64,000 nt of DNA from positions 1-64,000 of the forward strand of contig JAQWOH010000027.1 in the NCBI GenBank assembly GCA_029245955.1. The letters are read 5' to 3'. Each line of letters starts with the position of its first letter. Within the stretch, counting starts at the first letter, position 1. This stretch comes from Fuerstiella sp. Its GTDB lineage: Bacteria > Planctomycetota > Planctomycetia > Planctomycetales > Planctomycetaceae. The translations under genes were made by a program, and so were the position numbers. The notes under the pieces are model-generated. The model was not told the origin of the DNA. It saw only the letters and a program-made list of their open reading frames with translations, and did no database searches. Below, piece by piece: positions 47,763-59,000 of this stretch.

Positions 47763-48920
47763 TCATTTCTCGTTTAACACGCGAGCGTAAACTTCGCGGA
47801 TGCGTTCTGTCATGAATTCGTGGCGGAACTGCGGAGCGAACCGTTGCCGGCCGGCAGCCCCAAGACGTTCTCGCAGCGCGGCGTCGCTGGCGAGTTTGAC
47901 AATCGCTTCCGATAATGCTTCGATCGATCTGGCGGGGACAAGACAGCCGGTTTCGCCGTCCACGCAGACCTCCGGTGCACCGTCGATATTGTAGCTGACA
48001 ATCGGCTTCCCACAGATCAGTGCCTGTGGCAGCACACGTGCGAGTCCTTCCCAGACACTCGTATGAGCGACCACGTCCATGGCGTGCATATAGTTGGCGA
48101 CCTGATCGGGGGCAATGAGTCCGGCGAAGAAAAAGTGCTGACTGAGTCCCAGCTCAGCAATGCGGTTTTGGAACTGTGTTTTCAGGATTCCGTCTCCGAC
48201 GAACAGAAATCGCACCTTCGGAACTCTGGCTACAATGGCGGGGGCCGCTTCGATGAGGTATTCGTGGCCCTTCAGATTGAACAGCCGGGCGATCTTGCCG
48301 ACGACGACATGTGAATTATCGATACCAAGTTCGTGTCGAACCACGTCGCGTGAACGGTGTGGTTGCAGAAATGCATCGACGTCCATTCCGCTGAAGACGG
48401 TCGTGTATTTGTCAGGCGTGCCGATTCCGGCCGCGATATATTGCTGCGACATTGCGTCGCAGACTGTTATGAAATGCTGACACCAGGGGTCTGCCAGTCT
48501 TTCTGCCGTCCGATAGATGCTCTGCAGGACTGCCGGCTGACCAAAGTGAAAGGCGGCTCCGTGAATACTGTGCACACAGGGAATGCCCAGAGCGAGGGCT
48601 GCGCGACGTCCCAGAATGCCGGCTTTGGAAGAGTGCGTATGCACGATGTCCGGCTGGTAGTTTTTCAGCATCCGCTTCAGCGCGAAATAACACTTTGCGT
48701 CTCGCCATGGATGCAGACTGCGGCGCAGTTCCGGCAGCACACGCAGGTCAAGGCCTCGATCGATGGCCCGCTGTTCCAGCGTTCCTTCCGGACCAAGCCC
48801 GGGGCCGGTGATCAGGCAGACTTCGTCCCCGTGGATGTGGTGCTGGTCGTCGACATTGAACAGGGTGTTTTCCTGTGCTCCGCCGATGATCAGTCGCGTG
48901 ATGATGTGAGCGGTTCGCAT
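47763..48920 (-). CDS. GT4-type glycosyltransferase
   Basis: A 385-residue GT-B enzyme. It begins MRTAHIITRLIIGGAQENT, the GT4 N-terminal pattern. It has HTHSSKAGILGRRAA (acceptor side), KIARLFNLKGHEYLIEA and the donor site SVWEGLARVLPQALICGKPIVSYNIDGAPE with the EGL-type glutamate region. It probably transfers a sugar to a lipid or polysaccharide precursor. The frame is open to 49076; the start at 48920 gives the normal family N-terminus. It lies just downstream of truA. Confidence 0.9.
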   Translation of the reverse strand: MRTAHIITRLIIGGAQENTLFNVDDQHHIHGDEVCLITGPGLGPEGTLEQRAIDRGLDLRVLPELRRSLHPWRDAKCYFALKRMLKNYQPDIVHTHSSKAGILGRRAALALGIPCVHSIHGAAFHFGQPAVLQSIYRTAERLADPWCQHFITVCDAMSQQYIAAGIGTPDKYTTVFSGMDVDAFLQPHRSRDVVRHELGIDNSHVVVGKIARLFNLKGHEYLIEAAPAIVARVPKVRFLFVGDGILKTQFQNRIAELGLSQHFFFAGLIAPDQVANYMHAMDVVAHTSVWEGLARVLPQALICGKPIVSYNIDGAPEVCVDGETGCLVPARSIEALSEAIVKLASDAALRERLGAAGRQRFAPQFRHEFMTERIREVYARVLNEK

Positions 48921-49032
48921 GGGAGACGGCTGGCAGAGTCGGCTATCGTGGGTTGAATAGATACCGGTGATTGTATTCAGGAGCGTTCTGTAAAGTGTAA
49001 AGTCGTAATGCGTCCCGTTGCCGTGGCGCTGA

Positions 49033-49947
<915 letters not shown>

Positions 49948-50562
49948 GGCGCGATGTTAACGATTCATGACGCGGCCGGAACCGTGGGTGCGGGATTTCA
50001 TGACGAGTCTGACGTTTCGACCAGCAGCGGGACAATGACTGTCTGTGATTGGGCTTCGTTTGGTGTGGAGAATGGTCGTTTGAGAATCCACCTGGCGCAT
50101 GTGTGCGTCGTTCTGTCAGTTGCCCGTCAGGACACCGGTCAGATTGCTCCTGCGTTCGCCATCGACCATGAATGCCAAACATTTTTCTGAAGAAGTCCAG
50201 AGCCGCACGGGTGGCACTTCGAGGCCACGTCGAAGGTCATCATGTTTTTTTCGGCCGTCGATGACAATTCGAAGTGACCTCGGCGCGCGGACTCGCAGTT
50301 TCAGAACCGGCGATCGAAGCACAATTCGTGAAAAAACTGCGGATACATCACCTCAGGCATCACGCCGACGTCCGTGATTCTCGTATCGAACACCCTACAT
50401 TCCGTACATCCTGCCCTCTTTATCTGTCACGAAGCCTTGAACGTATTTGACCTCACATCACGCCGTGGGGTACACTGGACGATAGAGAGAATATGACCTT
50501 CCACCCGTGGCGAGCCTTTCCTCCTTCCTTGCTCGCACCACTCTGTTCATGCGAGTCTTACC
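49948..50562. other. intergenic region before the DUF1549 gene
   Basis: 615 bases between divergent truA and the DUF1549 gene. No gene or structured element recognised. Confidence 0.5.
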
Positions 50563-53421
50563 ATGTACGCATCCGTGCGCTCATCATGGAAACGTCTGTC
50601 GCTGGTTATTCTGGTGACATACGCGACGTGTGTCACTCGTGCCGATGAACCGCTTCATCGCCGAATCGATCAGGCGTTTTATGAGACGGCCGTCGGGCCT
50701 GTTGCGGACAAAACCGACGATCTGAACTTCGTGCGGCGAGCTTATCTTGACCTGAATGGTCGTATTCCCGCGATTCACGAAGTTCGAGTTTATCTTGCTC
50801 GTCCTGAGCAGAACCGCAGGACCGAACTGGTCGATCGGTTGCTTGCGTCCGCAGAATTTTCGGGGCATCTGGCAACGACGTTTGATGTCATGCTGATGGA
50901 GCGTCGTGGTGGCAAGCATGTAAAGAGTGAAGAATTCAGAGCCTGGCTGAGGGCATCGTTCGATCAGGACAAGCCGTTTCATCAACTGGCGGCAGAATTG
51001 ATCACCGCAGACACTTCCGGCACAAGTCGTCCTTCGGCGGCATTTCTGCTGGAACGCGATGTTGAACCGAATCTGTTAACACGCGAGATTGCTCGCATGT
51101 TTTTCGGCATGGATCTGCAGTGTGCTCAGTGTCATGACCATCCGAATGTCGACGACTATAAACAGGAAGACTATTACGGGCTGTATTCGTTCGTCAGTCG
51201 TTCGTCGCTGTTCCAGCCGGATAAGAAGAAACCCGCGGTCATTGCGGAAGCTGCTGATGGTCAGTCACCGTTCAAATCTGTCTTCACCAGTCGTGAAGCT
51301 TTCACGTCGCCGCGTATGCCGGGTGAAGTGGAAGTGACGGAACCCGTGTTTGAGGCCGGGGACGAATACAAGACGCGTCCTGCCAAGACGGTGGCTTCGG
51401 TACCACGGTACAGTCGGCGGGCTAAACTGGCAGAGTTTATTGCCAGCGGCAGCAATCACTACTTTCGCCGCAACATCGCCAATCGGTTGTGGGCTATGAT
51501 GATGGGGCGAGGGCTGGTGCATCCGGTGGACATGCATCATTCGATGAATCCGCCCTCGCATCCCGAGTTGATGACGTTGCTGGCCGACGAATTTGCGGCG
51601 ATGAATTTCAAAGTTAAACCGTTCCTGCGTGAACTTGCACTCTCGGACGTGTATCAGCGGTCGCACCAATTCACCAGTCCAGCAACTGTTGACGTCGCCC
51701 GTCTTGCAGCCACAATCGAGAAACTTCAGCAGCAGCGAACGACGGCCAACGATCTGACATTGCAGAAAGAAGACGAAGCGCAGGTCGCCCTGGAGGAACT
51801 CGACGCTGCCATCACGACGGCGGAACCTCAGCGGGCGGCGCTGGCCAAAGTCCGTGCGGCAGCCACGGCAGCAGCGACGAAACGCAACGCCGCAGTGGCA
51901 GCACAACAGGCAAAGAAGGCCGCACTTGATACGAAACTGGCTTTTGCTGTGCTTGTGACAGAAGCTTTCAACAGCGCCGATGCTGCTGCGGCTCGGCTCG
52001 CCTCGCCCCCGGATCTTGCGGCTACGGTTGCAATACTGAAAACTCGCACTGTCAGAAATGCTGCTGAAATCAAGAAGCTGCAGCAGGCTCTGGACGCCGC
52101 CGCAAAAGCCTCTGTTGCTGCTGAGGATGTTCTGGTGAAGGCGCGGACGGCAGAAAAAGCAGAACGGGAAAAATACGCTCCTCTTCAGCCACGGCTGCGG
52201 CAGTATCGAGCGGCCATGGTGAAGGCGTTTAAGGAGTCACAGCAGGCGTATATTCTGGTGACGCATCGAGATCAGGAAGTTGAGTATCTGCAGAATCTGA
52301 TCAGGCAGACAGACGCAGCGTCGAAACTGCCCGCCACGCAGGCCGCCGCCGCCGACATGGACCAACATTACAAAGTGGCCGTGCAGACCGTTGCGTCATC
52401 GGAAAAACAAATGGTCGTTGCATCGAAAACGATGACCGAGGCGGCGATAAAGCAGGCCAATGCACAGAAAGCCAGGGGCAAGCTTACCCATATGCTTCAG
52501 CAGCAGCAGCAGGTCCGTGAGTCGCTGGCGTCTGCGTCGAAGAGTACGACTTCAGCAGCGGCCGCGCTGCAGGATAAAATGCTGGCGGGGATGGTCACCG
52601 AGCTTCAGAAATCAACGGCGCGTCTTACGGCGGCGATGAGCGAAACCAACGCGCAGCTGAATGCTGCATCCACCGAAATGGAGACGGCAGCGCAGACTGT
52701 CGCTGAAATGCAGGCGCAGACTGATGCGGCAAAACGGCAGGCGGACCTCGCCCGCAAGCAGGCTGGCGAAGCTGAAATGAAGAAGATCGCATTGCAGACC
52801 AAGGTTGAGACATTGATCACCACGAAGAGTGAGGCAGAGGCTTCCGTTGTTGAGCAGTCGACTCAGCAGTTTCATCTTGCCACGGTCGAATGCCTCACGC
52901 CCGAACAATTGACATGGAGTATTCTGCAGGCGTCCGGGCAGATCGAACGGCAGGCGGTCGCTGAGCTGGCAAAACTGAACAAGGAAATGCCACTGACGGA
53001 AGAACAAAAATCTGACGCGGCAGTCGTGGCACAACGGCGTGTTGCGGCGGAGGCGGCTGCTGTTGTTTCATTAACGAAAACTGTGGCCGGATTTGTCAAA
53101 TTGTTTGCTGCTGAGCAGGGGCAGCCTCAGGACGACTTCTTTGCGACGGTCGACCAGGCGCTGCTCTTCGCCAATGGCAGTCAGATGCGATCATGGCTTG
53201 CTCCGTCCGGTGATAATCTGACCGGTCGGCTGATCAAGCTTGATACTCCTGACAAAATTGCAGACGAACTCTACCTGTCGACTCTTGTTCGTAATCCGAC
53301 GGCAGAAGAAATACAGGACGTGTCGGAGTACCTTGCCGCACGCGGAGACAATAAGAAAGAGGCCGTTCAGGAAATTGCCTGGGCTCTGGTAACGTCCGCT
53401 GAGTTTCGTTTTCAGTACTAG
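50563..53421 (+). CDS. DUF1549/DUF1553 cytochrome-c-like protein with long coiled-coil insert
   Basis: A 952-residue exported protein (hydrophobic start LSLVILVTYATCVTRA). DUF1549 covers about residues 30-215 (FVRRAYLDLNGRIP) and includes CAQCHDHPNVD, a c-type heme motif (about residue 186). The first part of DUF1553 follows (IANRLWAMMMGRGLVHPVDMHH to FLRELALSDVYQRS, about 300-365). Then about 480 residues are Ala, Lys, Gln and Glu rich helix with coiled-coil character. DUF1553 resumes at about 850 (FANGSQMRSWLAPS to TSAEFRFQY). First gene of a plus-strand run with DUF1501 and WD40 genes. Confidence 0.9.
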   Translation: MYASVRSSWKRLSLVILVTYATCVTRADEPLHRRIDQAFYETAVGPVADKTDDLNFVRRAYLDLNGRIPAIHEVRVYLARPEQNRRTELVDRLLASAEFSGHLATTFDVMLMERRGGKHVKSEEFRAWLRASFDQDKPFHQLAAELITADTSGTSRPSAAFLLERDVEPNLLTREIARMFFGMDLQCAQCHDHPNVDDYKQEDYYGLYSFVSRSSLFQPDKKKPAVIAEAADGQSPFKSVFTSREAFTSPRMPGEVEVTEPVFEAGDEYKTRPAKTVASVPRYSRRAKLAEFIASGSNHYFRRNIANRLWAMMMGRGLVHPVDMHHSMNPPSHPELMTLLADEFAAMNFKVKPFLRELALSDVYQRSHQFTSPATVDVARLAATIEKLQQQRTTANDLTLQKEDEAQVALEELDAAITTAEPQRAALAKVRAAATAAATKRNAAVAAQQAKKAALDTKLAFAVLVTEAFNSADAAAARLASPPDLAATVAILKTRTVRNAAEIKKLQQALDAAAKASVAAEDVLVKARTAEKAEREKYAPLQPRLRQYRAAMVKAFKESQQAYILVTHRDQEVEYLQNLIRQTDAASKLPATQAAAADMDQHYKVAVQTVASSEKQMVVASKTMTEAAIKQANAQKARGKLTHMLQQQQQVRESLASASKSTTSAAAALQDKMLAGMVTELQKSTARLTAAMSETNAQLNAASTEMETAAQTVAEMQAQTDAAKRQADLARKQAGEAEMKKIALQTKVETLITTKSEAEASVVEQSTQQFHLATVECLTPEQLTWSILQASGQIERQAVAELAKLNKEMPLTEEQKSDAAVVAQRRVAAEAAAVVSLTKTVAGFVKLFAAEQGQPQDDFFATVDQALLFANGSQMRSWLAPSGDNLTGRLIKLDTPDKIADELYLSTLVRNPTAEEIQDVSEYLAARGDNKKEAVQEIAWALVTSAEFRFQY

Positions 53422-53554
53422 CATTTCGTCTGATCCACTCGAGAGAACGTGTGTCACAGGCTCTGCCGGTGTTTTCACGATTGCCATGATGCCGGTCGGA
53501 ACAGTGGCACATTTTACGACCGAACAGTTAATCTTTTCTGTAAAGGACATCGCC

Positions 53555-54826
53555 ATGAAAGCCGGATACGCCTGTCAGTCGCTGGAACACACACTTGCTC
53601 GGCGACAGTTTCTTGGCTCCGTCGCTGGAGGCTTCGTCGTTGGTGGCCTGGGCGCGCTCACTAATCCGGCCGCTGCCGCAGCACTGGAACGCAAGCAGAT
53701 GCGAGTTCTGGTGATGTTTATGTCCGGTGGGCTGAGCCAGCTGGAAAGCTGGGACCCGAAACCCAAAACGGACACGGGAGGTCCTTTCCGATCGATCCCT
53801 ACCGCAGTTCCCGGCATGCATATTTCGGAACTGCTGCCGCAGACTGCTGTCCACATGGATAAGTTGGCATTGATTCGCAGTATCGATACCAAGAACGGCG
53901 ATCATGGCAAAGGTCGTTACCAGATGACCTTCGGGCGCAATCAGATGCCTGGCGTCGTCTACCCGCATCTCGGAGCCGTTTGCGCCAAAGGCCTTGAACG
54001 AGCAGACAATCCTCTGCCCGGTCATATCAAGATCGGTGGTGGGGCACGAGGCACAGACTCCGCTTATCTGGGGCCGAAGTACGCCAGCATCGGCATCAAC
54101 GGCAAGCCACCGGCCAATTCAATGCGAGCGTCCAGCCTGACAGAGGACGTTGATGTTCTGCGGAACAAGTTCCGCCGGAAGACAAACGAACGATTCTCCC
54201 AATTGCGTCGTACAGCAGAAACCGACGTGTACACGCAGAGTTTCGAACAGGCTCGGCAGCTGATGGAACGGCGAGACGTGTTTGATGTGGAAAAAGAACC
54301 TGGTTCCGAAAAGGAACGGTATGGTGATTCACAACTGGGTAAACACTGCCTGATGGCTCGGCGCCTGCTTGAAAACGGAATTCCCTTTGTGCAGGTGTCG
54401 CACTCGAACTACGACACTCATAATGAAAACTTTAACTTTCATCTTGAGCAGCTGGGTGAATTCGACCGCGCGTTTTCGGCGCTGGTCGGTGACCTTCACG
54501 AGCGAGGCATGCTGGAGACAACTCTGGTGGTTGTCATGTCGGAGTTCGGTCGAACGCCGAAGATCAATGCTCGGTACGGGCGGGACCATTGGGGCAAAGC
54601 ATGGTCGGTCTGTGTGGGCGGAGCAAAGATTCAACCCGGAGCCATTATCGGTGCGACTAACGCGAACGGTACCGAAGTCTCAGAACGTTCAGTGGAACAC
54701 GGTGACTTGTTTCACACTTACCTGTCAGCCGTGGGCATGGAGTCGAACGGTTCCTTCGATATCGGCGGTCGCGACATGCCCATCGCCGACCCTTCTCGGG
54801 GCCCGATCAGCGAATTGATTTCCTGA
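53555..54826 (+). CDS. DUF1501 exported protein
   Basis: A 423-residue protein with a Tat-like signal (RRQFLGSVAGGFVVGG). The mature part matches DUF1501, a relative of alkaline phosphatase/sulfatase folds: FMSGGLSQLESWDPKP, LIRSIDTKNGDHGKG, VSHSNYDTHNENF, VVVMSEFGRTP and GRDHWGKAWSVCVGG. The start at 53555 has AAGGA upstream. In planctomycetes it is regularly encoded after DUF1549/DUF1553 proteins, as here (133 bases gap); the pair may handle complex extracellular substrates. Confidence 0.92.
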   Translation: MKAGYACQSLEHTLARRQFLGSVAGGFVVGGLGALTNPAAAAALERKQMRVLVMFMSGGLSQLESWDPKPKTDTGGPFRSIPTAVPGMHISELLPQTAVHMDKLALIRSIDTKNGDHGKGRYQMTFGRNQMPGVVYPHLGAVCAKGLERADNPLPGHIKIGGGARGTDSAYLGPKYASIGINGKPPANSMRASSLTEDVDVLRNKFRRKTNERFSQLRRTAETDVYTQSFEQARQLMERRDVFDVEKEPGSEKERYGDSQLGKHCLMARRLLENGIPFVQVSHSNYDTHNENFNFHLEQLGEFDRAFSALVGDLHERGMLETTLVVVMSEFGRTPKINARYGRDHWGKAWSVCVGGAKIQPGAIIGATNANGTEVSERSVEHGDLFHTYLSAVGMESNGSFDIGGRDMPIADPSRGPISELIS

Positions 54827-55023
54827 TGCGGGGCGGGGTGGCCCGGAGCCGATGCGAGTTGCCGCTCGGTCCCCCCCCGTTTTCGCTGTAAAAAAGAATC
54901 TCGCAGGATGATAAGAAGTCATACCGAAAGGCAAACTGCCACATTTCCGGAGCGACCAGCGGAAGCGGACCATAGAATTCCGGGCGTCAGCTCGAATAGG
55001 CCGTCACAGACGGATTCTGAAAG

Positions 55024-56025
55024 ATGCCAGTCGCTATGAGTCTTGACGCAAAACAAACTCACGTGTTGCACGAGTGGAAGCACGGTAAACCGATGGTGGC
55101 GTGCCGGTTCGATCCATTCGGACGATTCCTGTTTTCCAGTTCCGAGGACTACACGCTGCAGCGCTGGAACGTGGAATCCGGCGAAAAAATCGCGTGGGAG
55201 GCTCACGACAGCTGGGTTCGTGATTTTACATTTTCGCCTGACGGCAAAACGTGTATCTCCGCTGGCTGTGATGATCGGATCATTTTCTGGAACACGGCCG
55301 ATGAGAAACCGGCGCCCGTGCGGACGGTCATCGCGCACAAGGGATGGGTACGAGCGCTGCATGTACAGCACAGCACCGGCTTGATCGCCTCGGGTGGTAA
55401 TGACAATCTTGTGAAGCTGTGGTCGGCTGACGGCGCGCCGGTAAAAGAATTCGCAGGTCACACGAACAATGTGTACAGCGTCTTCTTCCATCCGGAAGAA
55501 GATGTGCTGCTGTCCGGTGATCTGGCGGGGGTCGTGAATCAATGGGAAGTTTCGACAGGCAAGCTTGTCCGCAGCTTTGAGGCGAAAGATCTGCATTCCT
55601 ACAACAAAGGTCAGCAGGTCAACTACGGCGGCGTGCGAGATATTTCGCTGAGCCCGGACGGTAAGGTCCTGGCCTGCACCGGTCTGCACAAAGCCACCAA
55701 TCCACTGGGAGCCGTCAACGAACCGCTGGTGTTGCTGTTCGACTGGGCAACAGGCGAGAAACTTCGCAGTCAGCCAGCCGACGGCGTCAAGGGCATCGGC
55801 TGGCGAACAAAGTTTCTGACCGACGGCAGCGAGGTCTGTGGGACCGGAGGCAGCGGAGGAGGATACCTGGTGTTCTTCAAGCCCGGTGAAGAGAAGCCGT
55901 TCCATAAACTGAAGCTGAAAGACACGCTGCGAGACATGGCTTTGCATCCGACCGGCCTGCTGGTTGCCACGACTCACCATGACGGACATGTGCGCATTTG
56001 CCAGCTGACGGCGAAAAAAGCGTAA
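55024..56025 (+). CDS. WD40 repeat protein
   Basis: A 333-residue beta-propeller without a signal peptide. Repeats include CRFDPFGRFLFSSSEDYTLQRW, FTFSPDGKTCISAGCDDRIIFW, IASGGNDNLVKLW, FHPEEDVLLSGDLAGVVNQW, ISLSPDGKVLACTG and MALHPTGLLVATTHHDGHVRI, about seven blades. It is probably a protein-interaction platform. It follows DUF1501 by about 200 bases, the third member of the lineage's usual trio. ATG 55036 is an alternative start. Confidence 0.9.
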   Translation: MPVAMSLDAKQTHVLHEWKHGKPMVACRFDPFGRFLFSSSEDYTLQRWNVESGEKIAWEAHDSWVRDFTFSPDGKTCISAGCDDRIIFWNTADEKPAPVRTVIAHKGWVRALHVQHSTGLIASGGNDNLVKLWSADGAPVKEFAGHTNNVYSVFFHPEEDVLLSGDLAGVVNQWEVSTGKLVRSFEAKDLHSYNKGQQVNYGGVRDISLSPDGKVLACTGLHKATNPLGAVNEPLVLLFDWATGEKLRSQPADGVKGIGWRTKFLTDGSEVCGTGGSGGGYLVFFKPGEEKPFHKLKLKDTLRDMALHPTGLLVATTHHDGHVRICQLTAKKA

Positions 56026-56068
56026 GCTGCCGGACACACGTCGTTTCGTGTCGCAGTCCGTCTGTTGG

Positions 56069-56099
56069 GTCGCTTGGAAACGGACCGTTTCCAAGCGAC
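56069..56099. repeat. 31-bp near-perfect palindrome
   Basis: GTCGCTTGGAAACGG and its exact reverse complement flank a single central A (56084). It lies in the 122-base gap between the WD40 and PhoD-like genes. It has no T-run. It could be a cruciform hairpin, an intrinsic terminator variant or a dimer operator. Confidence 0.6.
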
Positions 56100-56147
56100 A
56101 ATTCCGGCGTACATACGCATGGATACTGAACAGCGATAACAACCGAC

Positions 56148-58859
56148 ATGGCACATCAACCAATCCGTCGCCGGGAGTTTCTCGGATCTTCGGCCACGGC
56201 CGCGGCTGCCCTGACATTTGCAAAGAAGACAGAGGCGGGACAATCGTCTGATTCGCAGCAGGCGATTGTCCCGCCTGATTCACTGGTTCACTCGCACGAA
56301 TGGGAATCGCTGAATCCTGGTTACTGGCAAGTCAAAGACGGCGTTTTGAGAAGACGGTTGATCAACGTCGGTGATCGTGCTCGCAGTACTGGTTTTCCGT
56401 TTCACTCAGCCACAAAAGGCGGTGTGATGCAGACGATGTACGATCCGTCTCTTCCCGATGGCATTATCTATCGGCGCGACTGGAAGCTGGCCGGTGAATA
56501 CACGGTCAAAGCTGTGCTCACGTATCGTTCACCAAGATCCGCCGTTGCTGACGGCGACGACCCGAACTGGAGGATGTATCAGAACGGCTACGGCCGCATG
56601 GGCATTGCTATAGGTGCAAAAAGTCTGCTGGAGAGCTACGGCAGGATCAGCAACGCCGTCCGTATCGTCTGGTGCGACGACAACACGCTGCAGATTGTTC
56701 CGCCCGGTCGAGGTCGCAGGAATCAACAAGGCTCCGGTCGGAACATTGCAGCAAAGATTGATACGAATTGGCAGCTTGAACCTGGCGATCAGGTGACGCT
56801 GACAGTCGATGTGCAGCCGGCCAGTGATGGCCAGGCGGAGGTGTCGGTTACGCTGGCAGCAAGCGGCTCTGCAGCCAGGATTCGCCAGACTATTCCACAG
56901 CGTTTGGTAAATGGTTATGTCGGCGTGGCGGCGCGAGGTCTCATCGACTTCGAAGTCGCAGGTTTTGACGTTCAGCCCGGAACTAATAAGCCGCTTAGTG
57001 CGGCGAAGCTGGACTGTTACGTCTGTTATCCGCTGGGCGATACTCTGAACCTGGTCGACGGGAGGTGGCAATGCCGTTTTGTCGGACTGTTTGCTTCCGA
57101 TGGTGACACCGCAGAAGTTCGTATTGCCGATTCGCCGAATCCGGCCGGCGGTTGGCAGAAAGTCCCCATTGCGGGCCGCGGCAGAATCGTGAATCACGAA
57201 TGGCGCCGCAACACGGCCGTGATTAACGCGACACTTCCGAGCAATCCGGCACAGCAGAATTTGTATTATACGGTGTGGCAGGACGGGGTTGATGTCACGT
57301 CCGACACGCGGATCGGTACCGACGCGTGCGGACCGGGCACCGGCCTGGTTGGTGATGTCCCGGCAAGCGGCAGCTACGTCGGCCGACTGCCGCAACTGCG
57401 TGCGCCGTACAAACTCTGCGGTCTCAGTTGTCATGCCATCACAAGTGGTCTGCAGCAGCAAACGGAAGACGGTTGGAAGATTCTGGGTGGCGGCGACGAC
57501 TGGCAGGTGCGGGATCAGCCGACAACGGGAGCCTACAAACATCTGGAAGACTACGATTTTCAGGTGATGGTCTGGGAAGACGATGTCTGGTACATGGAAC
57601 TGGTGCTGTACCCGCCCAGCACAGATGACGCATACAAGATTATTACTCAAAGTATCTGCGGCCCCACAAGTCGCTGGCAGATGATGCGTCATTGGAACGT
57701 TATCAATCCTGGCGATCACGACTACGGCATGGATGACGTGAAGGGGCCGGAACAACTGGCCATCCGCCGAGTGCAGGGCCTGGGGCAGGACGTCGAGTAC
57801 ATGCGGCGGAATTTTCAAATCGTGCATCACCTCACGACTGGAGCGGAGACTGTCGACCCACTGGCTAATCCGAAGAAGTGGCGCGCCTGGAAAATGCCGA
57901 ACCGCGACTTCACTTTCGTTATTCTTGACTCACGACTCTGGCGCAGCAGTCAGGACACGGACATGTGGGACGACGCTGGCTGGGGCTCATTCCAGAATCT
58001 TTACGACCGAACAGATCCAACGCGAAGCCTGTTGGGAGAAGAACAATTTGCGTGGCTGCAGGCACTGGTCACTACTGACAGCAGTCGTTTGATTTGTCTG
58101 ACCGGGATCAACGGCATGCACACGGTCTGGACCGGCACAAACTGGAAAGGCGGTGCCGCTTCTCACATTAAAGGTCCTTTCGATCAGCGAGACCGAGTGA
58201 CGGCAGACTATGCCGGCTGGGTTAAAGCCGGAGCCGATCGCGTGCTGGAACTGCTTGGTTCACGGGACGGCATCATCACTGTGTATGGTGATGTCCACAA
58301 TGGGTGCCTTATGAAAAACGCAGATCACGGAGTCATCGAATGCAGCTTCGGGCCGATCGGGCGCAGTGGAGGCCGTGCGGTGATTCCCGGATTCGGGCCG
58401 CAGATGAAGGACTTCGATGGTCGTGATCTGGAGGTGCATGCTCTGTATCACAAGACCCACGCTGATGCGGAACTCAATGGCCATGCTGCCGGAGATCCGT
58501 TTTACTGGAACTTTCTCGAAATGGAGTTTGATCCTCGTCCGGCAGATCCGGTCATCGATCTGCGAGTGCGCAACATGATCGATGCCCCGCGGGATGCCGC
58601 GCGGGGCGGTGGTTCACTGAACACTGTGGCCAGCCAGACAGGCCGCCGGCCGAGCAGTCAGTTGCCGCCGGTCAATATGCTGCCGAATGCAGATATTCGC
58701 TTCACGTTGGCTGACGGCAGCCCCATTCGCGGTACGCGCAGTGATAATGCCGGTGCAGTTCAGGTGGCCGGACTGGTTGACGTGGAACGCGGCACAAGAG
58801 TCATTATGACAGCGTTCGACGGAGCACGGTCTGCTTCCATAGTTGTTGATACTGTTTGA
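56148..58859 (+). CDS. Tat-exported PhoD-like phosphatase/phosphodiesterase
   Basis: A 903-residue protein. The signal is twin-arginine (RRREFLGSSATAAAALTFA). The N-terminal third is a beta-sandwich-like region with no clear family (about 40-270). The C-terminal half has metallophosphatase features: FTFVILDSRLWR (Asp), GEEQFAWLQALV, ITVYGDVHNGCL (catalytic Asp/His), and a fibronectin-like end. PhoD enzymes hydrolyse phosphodiesters and teichoic or other esters. The start at 56148 precedes the Tat motif by seven residues. Confidence 0.78.
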   Translation: MAHQPIRRREFLGSSATAAAALTFAKKTEAGQSSDSQQAIVPPDSLVHSHEWESLNPGYWQVKDGVLRRRLINVGDRARSTGFPFHSATKGGVMQTMYDPSLPDGIIYRRDWKLAGEYTVKAVLTYRSPRSAVADGDDPNWRMYQNGYGRMGIAIGAKSLLESYGRISNAVRIVWCDDNTLQIVPPGRGRRNQQGSGRNIAAKIDTNWQLEPGDQVTLTVDVQPASDGQAEVSVTLAASGSAARIRQTIPQRLVNGYVGVAARGLIDFEVAGFDVQPGTNKPLSAAKLDCYVCYPLGDTLNLVDGRWQCRFVGLFASDGDTAEVRIADSPNPAGGWQKVPIAGRGRIVNHEWRRNTAVINATLPSNPAQQNLYYTVWQDGVDVTSDTRIGTDACGPGTGLVGDVPASGSYVGRLPQLRAPYKLCGLSCHAITSGLQQQTEDGWKILGGGDDWQVRDQPTTGAYKHLEDYDFQVMVWEDDVWYMELVLYPPSTDDAYKIITQSICGPTSRWQMMRHWNVINPGDHDYGMDDVKGPEQLAIRRVQGLGQDVEYMRRNFQIVHHLTTGAETVDPLANPKKWRAWKMPNRDFTFVILDSRLWRSSQDTDMWDDAGWGSFQNLYDRTDPTRSLLGEEQFAWLQALVTTDSSRLICLTGINGMHTVWTGTNWKGGAASHIKGPFDQRDRVTADYAGWVKAGADRVLELLGSRDGIITVYGDVHNGCLMKNADHGVIECSFGPIGRSGGRAVIPGFGPQMKDFDGRDLEVHALYHKTHADAELNGHAAGDPFYWNFLEMEFDPRPADPVIDLRVRNMIDAPRDAARGGGSLNTVASQTGRRPSSQLPPVNMLPNADIRFTLADGSPIRGTRSDNAGAVQVAGLVDVERGTRVIMTAFDGARSASIVVDTV

Positions 58860-59000
58860 GTACAGCAACAGACGGTTCCTTTTCAGCAGGCCGACAGTCC
58901 GCGGACAGGACAGCGTTATGTTCGATCGTTAGACTATTAAGTGCACTGCCGATCCTCCTGACGCCTGCAACTTCTTCCACCTGCCGAAAGATCTCACCGA

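Noticed and set aside
47275-47777. Open frames in the gap after hemolysin III
   Set aside because: Short, overlapping in different frames, and without ribosome sites or recognisable motifs.
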